The notes: generated by a model from the sequence alone, not told the origin. A DNA stretch of 64,000 bases from Roseovarius gahaiensis (GCF_011601345.1 NZ_JAAORB010000009.1:1-64000); one strand, 5' to 3'; counted from the first letter of the stretch, positions 8,711 through 16,925 are shown. Made by a program: numbers and translations.

Positions 8711-8953
8711 ATGACCAGACTAGCCAGCATCAGCAACAACCACCTCGGACTCCAGTGTAAAGCCTGTGAGCATAGCTCACTGTTGGCAGTTCAACTATTG
8801 ATCGACAGGCTTGGGCGTGAGACCACTGTGCATAATGCTGTGGCTAAGCTGAGGTGTTCACACTGTGAGGTCAAAGGTCAGGCATCGTTCGTTATCACAT
8901 ATGTTGGTAGCTCAGGTCAGGCTATGCTTGGGGCTAAAACTAAAGGGGATTAG
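8711..8953 (+). CDS. Small protein with two CxxC pairs (putative zinc ribbon)
   Basis: An 80-residue protein with cysteine pairs at C16/C19 and C49/C52, spaced as in a one-zinc ribbon. A helical segment with LLIDRLGRE lies between them. It probably binds zinc and possibly nucleic acid or protein. It ends at TAG 8953, two bases before the start of the YbjQ-like gene, so the two are likely co-transcribed. I do not recognise a named family. Confidence 0.6.
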   Translation: MTRLASISNNHLGLQCKACEHSSLLAVQLLIDRLGRETTVHNAVAKLRCSHCEVKGQASFVITYVGSSGQAMLGAKTKGD

Positions 8954-8955
8954 AT

Positions 8956-9432
8956 TTGGCGAAGTGTGTGGAGTGCGGAACCGAGATAGGGATGCTAAAC
9001 TCCTATGGGCCGGGTGGAACCTATTGCAAAAAATGCAACAAAGAACGCCTTGCTGACGACAACAGCCCCAAAGTCCAAGAAAGAAGGGCTAAAGACGTTG
9101 CAATCGAAGCGGTAATGCTAACAACCGAAACATATCCCGAGGGCCTAAAGATCACCAAACGCATAGAGATTGTGACAGCAGAATGTGCGTTCGGTATGAA
9201 TGTTTTCAAAGACCTTTTTGCTGGTGTGCGTGACGTTGTGGGCGGTCGATCTGAGGCAGTCCAGAAGACGCTCAGGGATAGCAGGCGTACCGCTCTACAC
9301 GAACTTAAGAAAGAAGCCTTTGAGGTCGGTGCCAACGCTGTGGTTGGCGTTGACTTGGATTATGTCGAGCTAAGCGCCTCTGGCAGTATGGTGTTGCTTG
9401 TCGCATCAGGAACGGCGGTTCACGTCGAATAG
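8956..9432 (+). CDS. YbjQ/UPF0145-domain protein with an N-terminal zinc ribbon
   Basis: A 158-residue protein. Residues 1-30 carry a CxxC...CxxC ribbon (C4, C7, C24, C27). From about residue 50 it matches the UPF0145/YbjQ fold (once called heavy-metal binding), including NVFKDLFAGVRDVVGGRS and GANAVVGVDLDY near the C-terminus. YbjQ-type proteins form oligomeric rings; their biochemical role is unsettled. The start is TTG at 8956, the first start codon preceding the ribbon and preceded by a purine-rich AAGGGGATTAG. The last 13 bases overlap the convergent gene 9420-9623. Confidence 0.82.
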   Translation: MAKCVECGTEIGMLNSYGPGGTYCKKCNKERLADDNSPKVQERRAKDVAIEAVMLTTETYPEGLKITKRIEIVTAECAFGMNVFKDLFAGVRDVVGGRSEAVQKTLRDSRRTALHELKKEAFEVGANAVVGVDLDYVELSASGSMVLLVASGTAVHVE

Positions 9433-9623
9433 ACGGTCGCCTGTTCCTCTCTCGCCAGCGCCTCTATGTCCTCAGCCTCGCGCCTCAGCGCAGCCGCCAC
9501 CAGATCGAGTCGCTTCACATATTCCCGTGCCTGCGCGTCATTATTGCCTTGGGCGTGGGCGTCTAAGATGGTCTCAATTGCCTGTTCGACTTGGCGGCTG
9601 ATCTTGATCTCGGTGGTGATCAT
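9420..9623 (-). CDS. Small hypothetical helical protein of the island (67 aa)
   Basis: From ATG 9623, preceded by an AAAGGAAA ribosome-binding site, this encodes a charged, almost entirely helical 67-residue protein beginning MITTEIKISRQVEQ. The helices suggest a small DNA-associated or dimerising accessory protein, but no family is recognised. Upstream in-frame residues lack a credible start. It is the last gene of the minus-strand replication block and overlaps the convergent YbjQ gene by 13 bp. Confidence 0.5.
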   Translation of the reverse strand: MITTEIKISRQVEQAIETILDAHAQGNNDAQAREYVKRLDLVAAALRREAEDIEALAREEQATVYST

Positions 9624-9660
9624 ACATCGTTTTCCTTTCGTGCGGTGGCGGGCCAGCGCC

Positions 9661-9807
9661 TCAAAAATCAATCTGCGGTTCGTCAGGCTTCGGCTGCGGC
9701 TCTGGAAACAGGTTCGGGTCAATGCGCTCACGTTTCGTGGTGCCGTCCGGGTGGCTGGCCACGAACCAGCGTGTGCCGTCTGGGGTGGTGACGATACGGT
9801 GTGTCAT
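9661..9807 (-). CDS. Small hypothetical protein (48 aa), coupled by ATGA to the gene upstream
   Basis: ATG 9807-9805 overlaps the upstream stop 9806-9804. The 48 residues begin MTHRIVTTPDGTRWFV, a short beta-hairpin-like module, and end in a Pro/Gln/Glu tail. A related reading frame lies at 3301-3474 with the shared block ASHPDGTTKRERIDP. The overlap and the second diverged copy show that it is translated and under some selection. Function unknown. Confidence 0.6.
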   Translation of the reverse strand: MTHRIVTTPDGTRWFVASHPDGTTKRERIDPNLFPEPQPKPDEPQIDF

Positions 9808-10115
9808 TCGTCAATGTCCTTTCGTGATGCTGCGTAGTGTCTGGCCACCTCCTCCGCCCAATCCCAGACAGCGTCTATCGCCTCGGGCGAACGGGCTACG
9901 CCGTCTGGATCAGCCAGCGACGCCACACGGGCTGCGATTGCAGCGAGGTTGTGCAACTGGTCTACCGGTATTGTTTTGGTATCCGGTGCTCGTATCGTTC
10001 CTACTTTTCCGACCTCGGCGGGCGATCCGTAGGAACTGTTGGAAGTGTAGGAAGGGCTCGACTTTTTGCGTGCTTGTTGCAGCGCCGCCTTGGCGTCGAA
10101 GGCAAAGACGTTCAT
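9804..10115 (-). CDS. Small hypothetical protein downstream of the island primase
   Basis: A 103-residue protein chosen to start at ATG 10115, which overlaps the stop of the primase gene by ATGA. It begins MNVFAFDAKAALQQARKK. A Ser/Tyr-rich stretch (about residues 20-31) and a helical C-terminal half containing WDWAEEVARHY follow. Proteins like this often follow prim-pol/DUF3987 genes in integrative elements. Function unknown, presumably accessory to replication. Confidence 0.55.
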   Translation of the reverse strand: MNVFAFDAKAALQQARKKSSPSYTSNSSYGSPAEVGKVGTIRAPDTKTIPVDQLHNLAAIAARVASLADPDGVARSPEAIDAVWDWAEEVARHYAASRKDIDE

Positions 10116-12583
10116 GGCTGCACCTCGCGCACGATCCGCCATGCCTCGCGTCGGGGTCTGCATTCTACCTCTGCCCCGTTGGCCTCGATCAGCCAGCCGT
10201 GAGCTTCCAGCTTGCGCAGCGCCTTGCGCGCACGATCCGTCACCTTGAACGGGCCACGCTGCGCCGCCGCGCGGGCCGAGATATGCGGCTCACCCCATGA
10301 TCCCAGCAGCCAAAGGCGCATCCGCTCCGCGTCGGCCACTTCGGGCGGCACGATTGCCGCATCCGCTAGGCGCGCGGCCTCGTTCGCGTAGAACGTGGCA
10401 ACCTCGATTGCCCCGGCCATTGTCTCGCCTGTCACCTGCGCCGCGTCCGAATCCGCATAGATCGTCAACACCGCCGAGAGGCGCGCCGCGTGCTCTGCGG
10501 TCTTGCTGGCGAAGGCGCGCGCATCCTCGAAAGGTCCGCCCGGTGCCTGCGCCTTTTCCACCTCGCGGGCAAAGGCGGTCAGCACGTCGCGCGCCTCCCG
10601 GCTCATGGGCAGGATCGGCGGCGCAAGTTCGTTTCGCTTGTGATCCGCCAAGGGCAGATCGCGAGACAGAAGCGACCGGACTCGGGCGGCAAAGCTGGCA
10701 ATCTCCGCCTCTGCGGCGGCGTCTTTTTCCATGCGCAGGCGGGTGCCGATGCGCGAGGCCGGGCGGCACGTCAGGAAGCGGGCGAGAAGGCCTTGTCCGT
10801 TTGCCATCGGATCCGATAGCAGCGCCTCCGCCGCGACCGGCTGGACGAGGATATGTGCCGAGAAGCGCCGCCCGGTATAGCTTTCCACGCCATCGCCCGC
10901 GCGCCACCTGTCGAGCGGTGATCCGTCCCACATGGCGCTGAAGCTAGCGCAGGTCGCCAGTTTGTTCTCGGCCTTCATGCTGTGGCCGCCGATCAGCGCG
11001 CCGCCTTCCTCGGTCATGATCCCGAGGCTGGCGCGCAATTCGGGCAAGTGCTTTGTGATCCCTTCGATGGTCGGCGCGCTTGCCACGATATGCGGCTTCA
11101 GCGGCGCGGGCGGCTCCGGCCCCAGCGCTTGCAGATCGGCCCGCTTCGCGGCGCTGTCGGCCTTCTTTTCGCCCACGATCTTCGCGCGGGTGGCCTTCCA
11201 TACCTCGTGCTGATCGCGCCAATGATCGCGCTGGATGTCATAGTCGGTGCGCAGATCGGCCTCGAAGTCGCGCACGCCCCGCATGGCGAGGCGGTCGGCA
11301 GTGCTCTTGCGTTCGCCGCTCTCGGCCACCGTCAGCAGAAACAGGCTTGCGGGCGCGGTGCCGTTCAAGGTCTCCGCGTCCCGGTGCCCCTGCGCGGCCA
11401 GCGCCGCCGATGCCAGGACGGATGCCGCGCACATGGCAACGGGTGCCTCGGTCGCGCGGGCAATGGCCTCTGCAGGATCGCGCAGCGGCCCCAATGCGGC
11501 AACCGGAAAAGGTGCTGACTCAGGCATCTCGCGGATCAGGGGCGTTGGCTCTGGCGCCTTCGTTCCTACCTTTCCTACTTTTCCTACACTGGCGCTGCCT
11601 CGCGTCCGGTTGAAGGTCTCGTGCCATGCCGCCGTGAAACGATCCGGTCCCACGGCTTGTTTCAGAAGGCGGAGCGCCGGCCCGATGCCGGTGACTTTCT
11701 TTGCTTTGCCCGCCGAAGTCCAAACATGCCGCGCAGCCTCCACCGTGCAGGGATTCCGGCCGACATAGCCCAGACTAAAGTTGATGAAGTCGTCTCGCAG
11801 CGTGTCGCCGTATGCGGCGCGTAGAGAGAAGGCCAGCTTGACCCAATCCTCGCGGCAAAGATCGTTCGACGCTTCGGCCAGCAGTGCGCCGACAACCTCG
11901 ATCGTTTCGGCATCCGTCGCCTCGGTGCGGTCGGCGGCTGTGTGGATAATGAAGCTCTCGCCATCGTCGCCCGTCGTGCTGGCCTTGGCCTTGCGCGCGG
12001 CAATGGCGGCCTCGACGACCTCGACGGGATAGGGTGGCAGATCGCCGGCCCGCAGCGCGGCTGCGAGATTACGGCTTTCATAGCGGTAGCTTGCCGCGTT
12101 TTGCATCCGCGCGCCGGGCGCGACGATGTAACCGCCCGCCCCGCGCGTGTCGATGTGCGGCGCGGCCTGCTTCGACGATGTGCGAGCGCCTTCGGCATGG
12201 CGGTAGAGCAATTGGACGCCGCCAGACTGCGTGCGGACGCGAACAGCGCCGGGAAGGTCTAAACCCAATGCGGCGATCTCCGACTCTCCCTCCGGCTCGC
12301 CGGTCTCTCGGTTGATGTCGCCGTCAATTACGGCAAGCCCGCTCGCATCACCTGTCGGGATGCCGGGAACAGCACCCGGCCATTGTGCCCACCATGCTGC
12401 GACCGTGTTGGCATCCGTTGTGGCATCGTGGAAGCCGCGAGGTGTGTAGGGCGCTTTTGCCCGCTTCGGCATACCGCCCTTGTCATGGGCGAGGCCATCG
12501 GCCTCAAGACAGGGGAACACGGGGAAACCGGCTCGGGCGAGAGCAAGTGCGAGGTCGCGGTTGGTGCTGCCTTGTGCGCTCAT
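10112..12583 (-). CDS. Primase-polymerase / DUF3987 replication protein of a mobile element
   Basis: An 823-residue protein. Residues 1-165 form a bifunctional primase/polymerase (Prim-Pol) domain: the family's substrate loop ARAGFPVFPC, the metal-site motif VIDGDIN, then the HIDTRGAGGYIVAPG block. A PriCT-2-like helical module follows at about 225-310. The C-terminal half matches DUF3987, a P-loop-like region common in phage and plasmid primases. It should prime and initiate replication of the island when excised. ATGA overlaps on both sides (12580-12583 and 10112-10115) put it in a tightly coupled operon. Confidence 0.85.
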   Translation of the reverse strand: MSAQGSTNRDLALALARAGFPVFPCLEADGLAHDKGGMPKRAKAPYTPRGFHDATTDANTVAAWWAQWPGAVPGIPTGDASGLAVIDGDINRETGEPEGESEIAALGLDLPGAVRVRTQSGGVQLLYRHAEGARTSSKQAAPHIDTRGAGGYIVAPGARMQNAASYRYESRNLAAALRAGDLPPYPVEVVEAAIAARKAKASTTGDDGESFIIHTAADRTEATDAETIEVVGALLAEASNDLCREDWVKLAFSLRAAYGDTLRDDFINFSLGYVGRNPCTVEAARHVWTSAGKAKKVTGIGPALRLLKQAVGPDRFTAAWHETFNRTRGSASVGKVGKVGTKAPEPTPLIREMPESAPFPVAALGPLRDPAEAIARATEAPVAMCAASVLASAALAAQGHRDAETLNGTAPASLFLLTVAESGERKSTADRLAMRGVRDFEADLRTDYDIQRDHWRDQHEVWKATRAKIVGEKKADSAAKRADLQALGPEPPAPLKPHIVASAPTIEGITKHLPELRASLGIMTEEGGALIGGHSMKAENKLATCASFSAMWDGSPLDRWRAGDGVESYTGRRFSAHILVQPVAAEALLSDPMANGQGLLARFLTCRPASRIGTRLRMEKDAAAEAEIASFAARVRSLLSRDLPLADHKRNELAPPILPMSREARDVLTAFAREVEKAQAPGGPFEDARAFASKTAEHAARLSAVLTIYADSDAAQVTGETMAGAIEVATFYANEAARLADAAIVPPEVADAERMRLWLLGSWGEPHISARAAAQRGPFKVTDRARKALRKLEAHGWLIEANGAEVECRPRREAWRIVREVQP

Positions 12584-12822
12584 AGCAACCCCTCCGCCAT
12601 TTCGAGGGGGCTGTAAGGTCCTCCGCCCTTAACGCGAGCCAGAACGCGCCCGTGGTCGTCTTTCAAGACCCGGTCTGGATTGCAGTTGCAAAGGCGCGTC
12701 GGCGTGTAGATCGCGCAGTCGTGATCGTGGCGGAATTCCACGTGATAAAGGTTGCCGCGCTTTATGTGCTTGCGGCGGGCGGCAGCCCATGCCCGGCGCG
12801 CCTGTCGGTTCGATTGTGTCAT
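12580..12822 (-). CDS. Small His/Cys-containing protein upstream of the primase
   Basis: An 80-residue basic protein. The N-terminal third is Arg/Lys-rich (ARRAWAAARRKHIKRG) and the middle holds clustered His and Cys residues (HDHDC, CNCNPD) that could bind a metal. The stop overlaps the primase start by ATGA. It is probably the first gene of the replication operon, whose promoter would lie just upstream. No recognised family. Confidence 0.5.
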   Translation of the reverse strand: MTQSNRQARRAWAAARRKHIKRGNLYHVEFRHDHDCAIYTPTRLCNCNPDRVLKDDHGRVLARVKGGGPYSPLEMAEGLL

Positions 12823-12896
12823 TGCTGGTGCCTTTCGGTTTGCCCAATCGGCGCGGCGGTGCTATTGTCAGGGTTCACTGTAAGACCCTCGACTGC

Positions 12897-12927
12897 CCCG
12901 TCCGCGCGTATGCGGGCGGGTTTTTTA
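12897..12927 (+). terminator. Rho-independent-type hairpin with T-tract
   Basis: Nine-base arms CCCGTCCGC and GCGGGCGGG (one G-T wobble) enclose a six-base loop. TTTTTTATT follows on the plus strand. No plus-strand gene was identified just upstream, so it may end an unrecognised small transcript, such as a countertranscript of the replication operon leader. Confidence 0.55.
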
Positions 12928-12965
12928 TTCAGTGGATCGGGTGTGATACCTCAAGAGGGAAGCGG

Positions 12966-13235
12966 TCATTTAGCACCGCCATCTGCTGGGAAGCAAAGAC
13001 CGCAGCGTTCCTGCTTATAAACGGGAGCTTCTTTCATCTTGCGCTCAGCAAACGCCAGAAGCTCATCCACGACGTAGATCGCTGCCTTATTTGGGCGTCT
13101 AACCGTGATTGGCCAGCGCTCCAAAGTGCGCGGGCTGATGGGAAAATACAGATGCGTGATGATTGCCGCACCCGTGACTTTGTCCGCGAATTTGGGAAGG
13201 GGTTGGTCTGGTGACCAGGATGGTGAACGTTGCAT
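12966..13235 (-). CDS. Excisionase/AlpA-like helix-turn-helix protein
   Basis: An 89-residue protein from ATG 13235. Its middle (ITHLYFPISPRTLERW, then the KAAIYVVDELLAFAERK tail) has the pattern of the winged helix-turn-helix in AlpA/Xis-type proteins, including the RTLERW recognition helix and a conserved Leu-rich helix after the wing. Position between the integrase cluster and the replication genes fits a recombination directionality factor or a transcriptional switch. A Cys pair near the C-terminus (CGLC) is unusual. Confidence 0.6.
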   Translation of the reverse strand: MQRSPSWSPDQPLPKFADKVTGAAIITHLYFPISPRTLERWPITVRRPNKAAIYVVDELLAFAERKMKEAPVYKQERCGLCFPADGGAK

Positions 13236-13322
13236 TATGCAGCTCCTCGTTTGGAATTGCCGCAATGCTAACAACCAGCTTCGATTCAGAAATTTAGCCG
13301 CCTAAAATTCAAGTTTTCTATA

Positions 13323-13814
13323 TTAATCAAATCCTTGCTTCCTGAACGCTCGCCATAAATATTCGACCTGTTTTGGCTTAAAGCCGGATACGTTAGCGAT
13401 TTGGTTTTTGATTTTCTTTTCAGTACCCCGTGGTGGTTTCGCAGAGAGCGTAACCAGCCGTGATATTGGACCATCCGAATTATGATTGCCTTTCAAGAAG
13501 GCTAATTCCTCTTCAATGTCGTCTGTGTGATTTTGTGCGTCCTCACTCTGCCGGCGTTGTTTTCGTTCGCTGAGTGGCAGTAATCTAGGTCGTTGCCATA
13601 AGTGTCTTAACTCTGAGGCTTTATTGAAAAGTTGGTCCTTTTTCGCGTCTATAGCCTGTTTTTGTTCTTCCCGCCAAAGAGCTTCGCAAGCACTGCCAAC
13701 TTCGAACATGGACCAGAAGTCGTATTTTGGACGGCGCCCTGCTCCTTGTCTCTGACCTCCATGACTAGGGCTGGAGCGACGAGCTTGGCTTGCAGGTTTT
13801 AAGACCCTCTTCAT
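13323..13814 (-). CDS. Hypothetical protein coupled to the integrase
   Basis: From ATG 13814, whose ATGA overlaps the integrase stop, this encodes a 163-residue basic protein. The N-terminus is Gly/Arg/Ser-rich and probably flexible (HGGQRQGAGRRPK), a typical DNA-binding tail. A charged coiled region follows, then a C-terminal segment (VSGFKPKQVEYLWRAFRKQ) resembling a small helix-turn-helix. It may help the integrase or regulate it; this is inferred from position only. Confidence 0.5.
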   Translation of the reverse strand: MKRVLKPASQARRSSPSHGGQRQGAGRRPKYDFWSMFEVGSACEALWREEQKQAIDAKKDQLFNKASELRHLWQRPRLLPLSERKQRRQSEDAQNHTDDIEEELAFLKGNHNSDGPISRLVTLSAKPPRGTEKKIKNQIANVSGFKPKQVEYLWRAFRKQGFD

Positions 13815-15046
13815 ACCCAAGCCTCCAACAGCTCGCCCCACTGCTTCATCACGGCGCGTCGCTTCTCTAGGTTCTTCGCGTGTTGGTAATGCCGGATCAC
13901 ACCGCCGCGTGTGGCGCTCTGCTTATGGTTCAGCAAGCCATCGATGAGCGTCTCGGACACGTCTGTATGCTCGGACATCAATGTCGAGAAAGTTCGACGT
14001 AGGTCATGCAGGATGAAGTTGTGAATGCCTGTTGCCGCGCGCACCTGTTTGTTGAAATAACTCCACGATGTCATCGGCGTATTGATGATGGTTAGCGGGA
14101 AAACCAGTGACCTGTTTGCCCCATCTCCTTGGCTGATGATCGAGAGCGCTATTCGGCTCAGTGGCATTACAAAATACTCACTGTTTTTAACGTCGATCGC
14201 TTCAAGTTCTATCTGCGCACGGTTCAAGTCAATCTGCGACCAATTCAAGCTGGCTCCTTCGTCGGCGCGCAGCGGCGTGGTAATCATAAAGCGCAAATAG
14301 CGTTGGTATTCGGGCTTTATGCCTTGAGCATGCCAGAGCTGCACAAGCTGATCTGGTGTATAGTACGTTGTGCGTGGAGGAGGGGTCTTGGGTCGGCTGC
14401 GTTTGGAGACTGATAGCGCCGGATTTGCGTCAATCACTTCTTCATCTAGCAGATAATCCAAAAACCTTGAAAAGGCTCCAAACCTCTGGCGTCCCGTTGC
14501 AGGCCGGTCGCGGTGTAGCTCAACCAAGTTGCGCAGGTGCTTTGGTGTTATTTCCTCGGGATAAAACTGGCATATTGCTAGTTCCTCCAGCGCAAGCTTC
14601 ACGTTTCGCACTTCGTCGCGTTGATACTTAGTCGCCCCATCAGCCATCTGCTCGGTGCTGTAGGTCGCTAGCCAAGCCGCATTGGACTTTTTCCGCGCCT
14701 CTTGAAGCTGGCGCGCAGCAGTGGCTTTTCGTTCTTCAACTGCTGGATCCCCACCAGAGCGCACTGCTGCTTTGATCTTCTCAGCGGCCAACCTCGCCTC
14801 AGCAGGCGACAAGGTCGAAGGGTCGCCTAGCTTCATTGTGCGTTGTGGATACCGTTTGCCGCCGTCCATATAACCGCGCTTGCGGTATGCATAGGTCCAG
14901 CTTGCACTCTGATTATTGATGGCCAGTTTCAACCCAGAGCACACCTGGTCCGCCAAGGTGATACGGGCGCCCAAAATGCGCTGCTCTTTTGTGTATTTGT
15001 CGACAGTTCTTTGATCGATCTTGCAGGGGATGATTTTTGAAGGCAT
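13811..15046 (-). CDS. int: Tyrosine-family site-specific integrase
   Basis: A 411-residue phage-type integrase. The N-terminal part holds an arm-binding domain (about 1-100) and a SAM-like core-binding domain (about 115-215). The catalytic domain shows the family residues: Arg in TPLRADEG, His347-x-x-Arg350 in LHDLRRT, and the nucleophile Tyr387 in IRHYQHA. It should recombine the element with the tRNA-Thr 3' end seen 114 bp upstream at 15160-15223. It faces away from that site, and the downstream gene is coupled by ATGA. Complete, with no sign of decay. Confidence 0.93.
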   Translation of the reverse strand: MPSKIIPCKIDQRTVDKYTKEQRILGARITLADQVCSGLKLAINNQSASWTYAYRKRGYMDGGKRYPQRTMKLGDPSTLSPAEARLAAEKIKAAVRSGGDPAVEERKATAARQLQEARKKSNAAWLATYSTEQMADGATKYQRDEVRNVKLALEELAICQFYPEEITPKHLRNLVELHRDRPATGRQRFGAFSRFLDYLLDEEVIDANPALSVSKRSRPKTPPPRTTYYTPDQLVQLWHAQGIKPEYQRYLRFMITTPLRADEGASLNWSQIDLNRAQIELEAIDVKNSEYFVMPLSRIALSIISQGDGANRSLVFPLTIINTPMTSWSYFNKQVRAATGIHNFILHDLRRTFSTLMSEHTDVSETLIDGLLNHKQSATRGGVIRHYQHAKNLEKRRAVMKQWGELLEAWV

Positions 15047-15159
15047 TTTCAGCGAGACTACCAGCGAGACAAATTAGCGTTTCTAGGCGGACATTAGCGG
15101 AGATCTAAGGTGAGAAAAATACTTTTTTTATAGAATTAATGAGAGTTAATTAATATTTA

Positions 15160-15223
15160 AGCTAATTAGAGCAACTGATTTGTAATCAGTAGGTCGGGAG
15201 TTCGAGTCTCTCTGGGGGCACCA
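15160..15223 (+). other. Attachment-site scar: 3' fragment of tRNA-Thr(TGT)
   Basis: The DNA matches a tRNA-Thr from a shortened D-arm onward. There is an anticodon arm ACTGA-TTTGTAA-TCAGT with anticodon TGT at 15181-15183, a T-arm with TTCGAGT, a 3' acceptor strand TGGGGGC, then A and CCA. The 5' acceptor strand (expected GCCCCC-) and part of the D-loop are missing, so it cannot fold as a tRNA. With the integrase beside it, this is the duplicated tRNA end produced by integration, marking the island's right border. Confidence 0.85.
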
Positions 15224-15397
15224 TTTAAATGTCTTTCAGGTGATAGGCTCCGCGCGCCCCAGGTGGCGCGATGCGTATCTGTTGATGGCAAATCAGACGG
15301 GTGGCAGGTGGCTTTGGCCGCCGCGCGCCAAAAGCGGTTTAACTACCTGACAAAACGCCTATATTGAGCAATATCCAATCAAAGGAACTCAACAGGC

Positions 15398-16273
15398 ATG
15401 CAAGTCGTTCTTCACGCAGGCGCGCACATGACCGACGATGACAGGCTGGTCAAATGCCTTGGCGACAACAGCGCGATGCTGTCAGACCTTGGAACAGCCG
15501 TTCCGCACCCATCAACCTATCGCAAACTGATCCGTGATACCTTGCAAGAAGCCCAGCATGGCGGCCTGTCGCCCGACGCGCGCGACGTGTTGCTGGATTC
15601 GATCCTCGAAGACGACACGGCCGACCGTATCATTTTGTCGAATCCGGGGCTTTTCGGCACCCCCAAGATGGCGGCGTCTTCGGGCGTATTTTATGGGGCC
15701 GCCAATCTTCGATTGAAAACCCTAGGGCAGATTTTTCACAAAGATCAGTTGGAACTGTTCATCGCGATCCGAAATCCGGCAACATTTCTACCGGCGATTT
15801 ATCGCGACACACCGTTCAAAACCTTTGCGGATTTTCTGCGCGGCAGCGATCCAATGGCGTTTCGGTGGTCTGAATTGATCGGACGTATCCGCACGGCCTG
15901 CCCGGATATGCCCATCACCGTTTGGTGCAACGAAGACACGCCGTTGATCTGGGCCGAGGTCATACGCGAGCTTGCAGCGCTGGAGCCGACGACGCGTTTC
16001 GAGGGCGAATTCGCCCTCTTGTCCGAAATCATGACGGCCCCCGGAATGAAGCGTTTTCAAACCTATCTGGCAAGCCACCCAGGCATGAACGAAACACAAA
16101 AACGTCGGGTGATCGCGGCGTTTCTGGACAAGTTCGCCGACGATGACGCCATAGAAGAAGAATTGGACGTGCCCGGCTGGACCGACGAATTCATCGAGCA
16201 CCTGAGCACGATCTACGATGATGATCTGGCTGAAATACAGCGTATCCCGGCCGTGAACCTGATCACCCCCTGA
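15398..16273 (+). CDS. Sulfotransferase-like hypothetical protein
   Basis: A 291-residue cytoplasmic protein. The start MQVVLHAGAHMTDDDRL resembles the P-loop-like phosphosulfate-binding turn of bacterial sulfotransferase-like proteins. A later stretch (LELFIAIRNPATFLPAIYR) matches the strand plus Arg-Asn-Pro motif that contacts the donor's 3'-phosphate in that family. No membrane segments. I assign the fold but not a substrate. It is the first chromosomal gene after the island scar and is transcribed away from it. Confidence 0.5.
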   Translation: MQVVLHAGAHMTDDDRLVKCLGDNSAMLSDLGTAVPHPSTYRKLIRDTLQEAQHGGLSPDARDVLLDSILEDDTADRIILSNPGLFGTPKMAASSGVFYGAANLRLKTLGQIFHKDQLELFIAIRNPATFLPAIYRDTPFKTFADFLRGSDPMAFRWSELIGRIRTACPDMPITVWCNEDTPLIWAEVIRELAALEPTTRFEGEFALLSEIMTAPGMKRFQTYLASHPGMNETQKRRVIAAFLDKFADDDAIEEELDVPGWTDEFIEHLSTIYDDDLAEIQRIPAVNLITP

Positions 16274-16304
16274 GCGCCGATATAATCATGCGCCGGACGG
16301 CCGG

Positions 16305-16565
16305 TCAGCTCATGCCAAGGGCTTCCTTGTACATCTCCAGAACGGCTTCTTCTTCGGCGATATCATCGCGGTCGCGCTTGCGCAGGGCGATAACCTTGCG
16401 CATGACCTTGGTGTCATAACCGCGCGCCTTAGCCTCGGCCATGACCTCTTTTTGCTGATCGGCGATGTCTTTTTTCTCGGCTTCCAGCCGCTCGAACCGT
16501 TCTATGAACTGGCGCAATTCGTCCGCTGTAACACGGTAGCTCGACTGTGGGTTCGACTCGTCCAT
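16305..16565 (-). CDS. gapR: GapR, DUF2312 nucleoid-associated protein
   Basis: An 86-residue, almost wholly helical protein matching DUF2312/GapR along its length (ADELRQFIERFERLE, then EVMAEAKARGYD and RKVIALRKRD). In Caulobacter GapR forms a clamp around overtwisted AT-rich DNA ahead of replication and transcription forks and is essential there. Length is normal for the family. Present once, as a monocistronic gene. Confidence 0.9.
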   Translation of the reverse strand: MDESNPQSSYRVTADELRQFIERFERLEAEKKDIADQQKEVMAEAKARGYDTKVMRKVIALRKRDRDDIAEEEAVLEMYKEALGMS

Positions 16566-16709
16566 TTTATCCTCCGATCGCTAGAGAGTTTTCTCCTACC
16601 CGCGTGGCAAGCCACCTGCAAGGCGCAACTGGCCCCCGCATATGGTTGCAGTTTATCGCCGCCTCGGCTACGCGCAGAATGGTCTAAGGCACTGCGAAAG
16701 GGACAGAAC

Positions 16710-16925
16710 ATGGAATGGCTGATCTGGCTGGGGGCGCTTGTCTCGCTCATTGGGCTTGCGGGGCTTGTGTGGTGCATCATCAAGGTCTGGCGTGCGCGCA
16801 AGGCCGGGCTGGATGACGAAACCCTCCGCGCTGAAATTCGCAAGGTCGTGCCCCTGAATACCGGCGCGCTGTTTTTGTCTGTCATTGGGTTGATGCTGGT
16901 GGTCATCGGTATCTTGCTGGGCTGA
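16710..16925 (+). CDS. Small two-pass inner-membrane protein
   Basis: 71 residues from ATG 16710, preceded by a GGGACAG ribosome-binding region. Hydrophobic segments at about 3-23 and 50-70 flank a basic/acidic cytoplasmic linker (VWRARKAGLDDETLRAEIRK). The pattern is typical of small Rhodobacterales membrane proteins of unknown role. An upstream in-frame extension on this strand exists but is antisense to gapR and lacks family features. Confidence 0.65.
   Translation: MEWLIWLGALVSLIGLAGLVWCIIKVWRARKAGLDDETLRAEIRKVVPLNTGALFLSVIGLMLVVIGILLG

Larger units (their letters stand above)
1..15223. mobile_element. Integrated genomic island, right end at a tRNA-Thr fragment; left end outside the window
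   Basis: A tyrosine integrase lies next to a 3' tRNA-Thr(TGT) fragment at 15160-15223, the usual arrangement where an element has inserted into the 3' end of a tRNA gene. Leftward of it come an excisionase-like HTH gene, a primase-polymerase/DUF3987 gene, a DUF5681 gene and many small unknown genes, mostly minus-strand and often overlapping by ATGA. Because the fragment keeps only the tRNA 3' part and reads rightward, the intact tRNA should be at the far left end, which is not in the window. The RND pump and the YbjQ pair are then cargo. No phage structural genes are seen, so an integrative plasmid-like or satellite element is as likely as a prophage. The 1-3.5 kb stretch could be a separate older insertion. 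Confidence 0.7.

Noticed and set aside
15160-15223. A complete tRNA-Thr gene
   Set aside because: The 5' acceptor strand and part of the D-arm are missing; only the 3' part is present.
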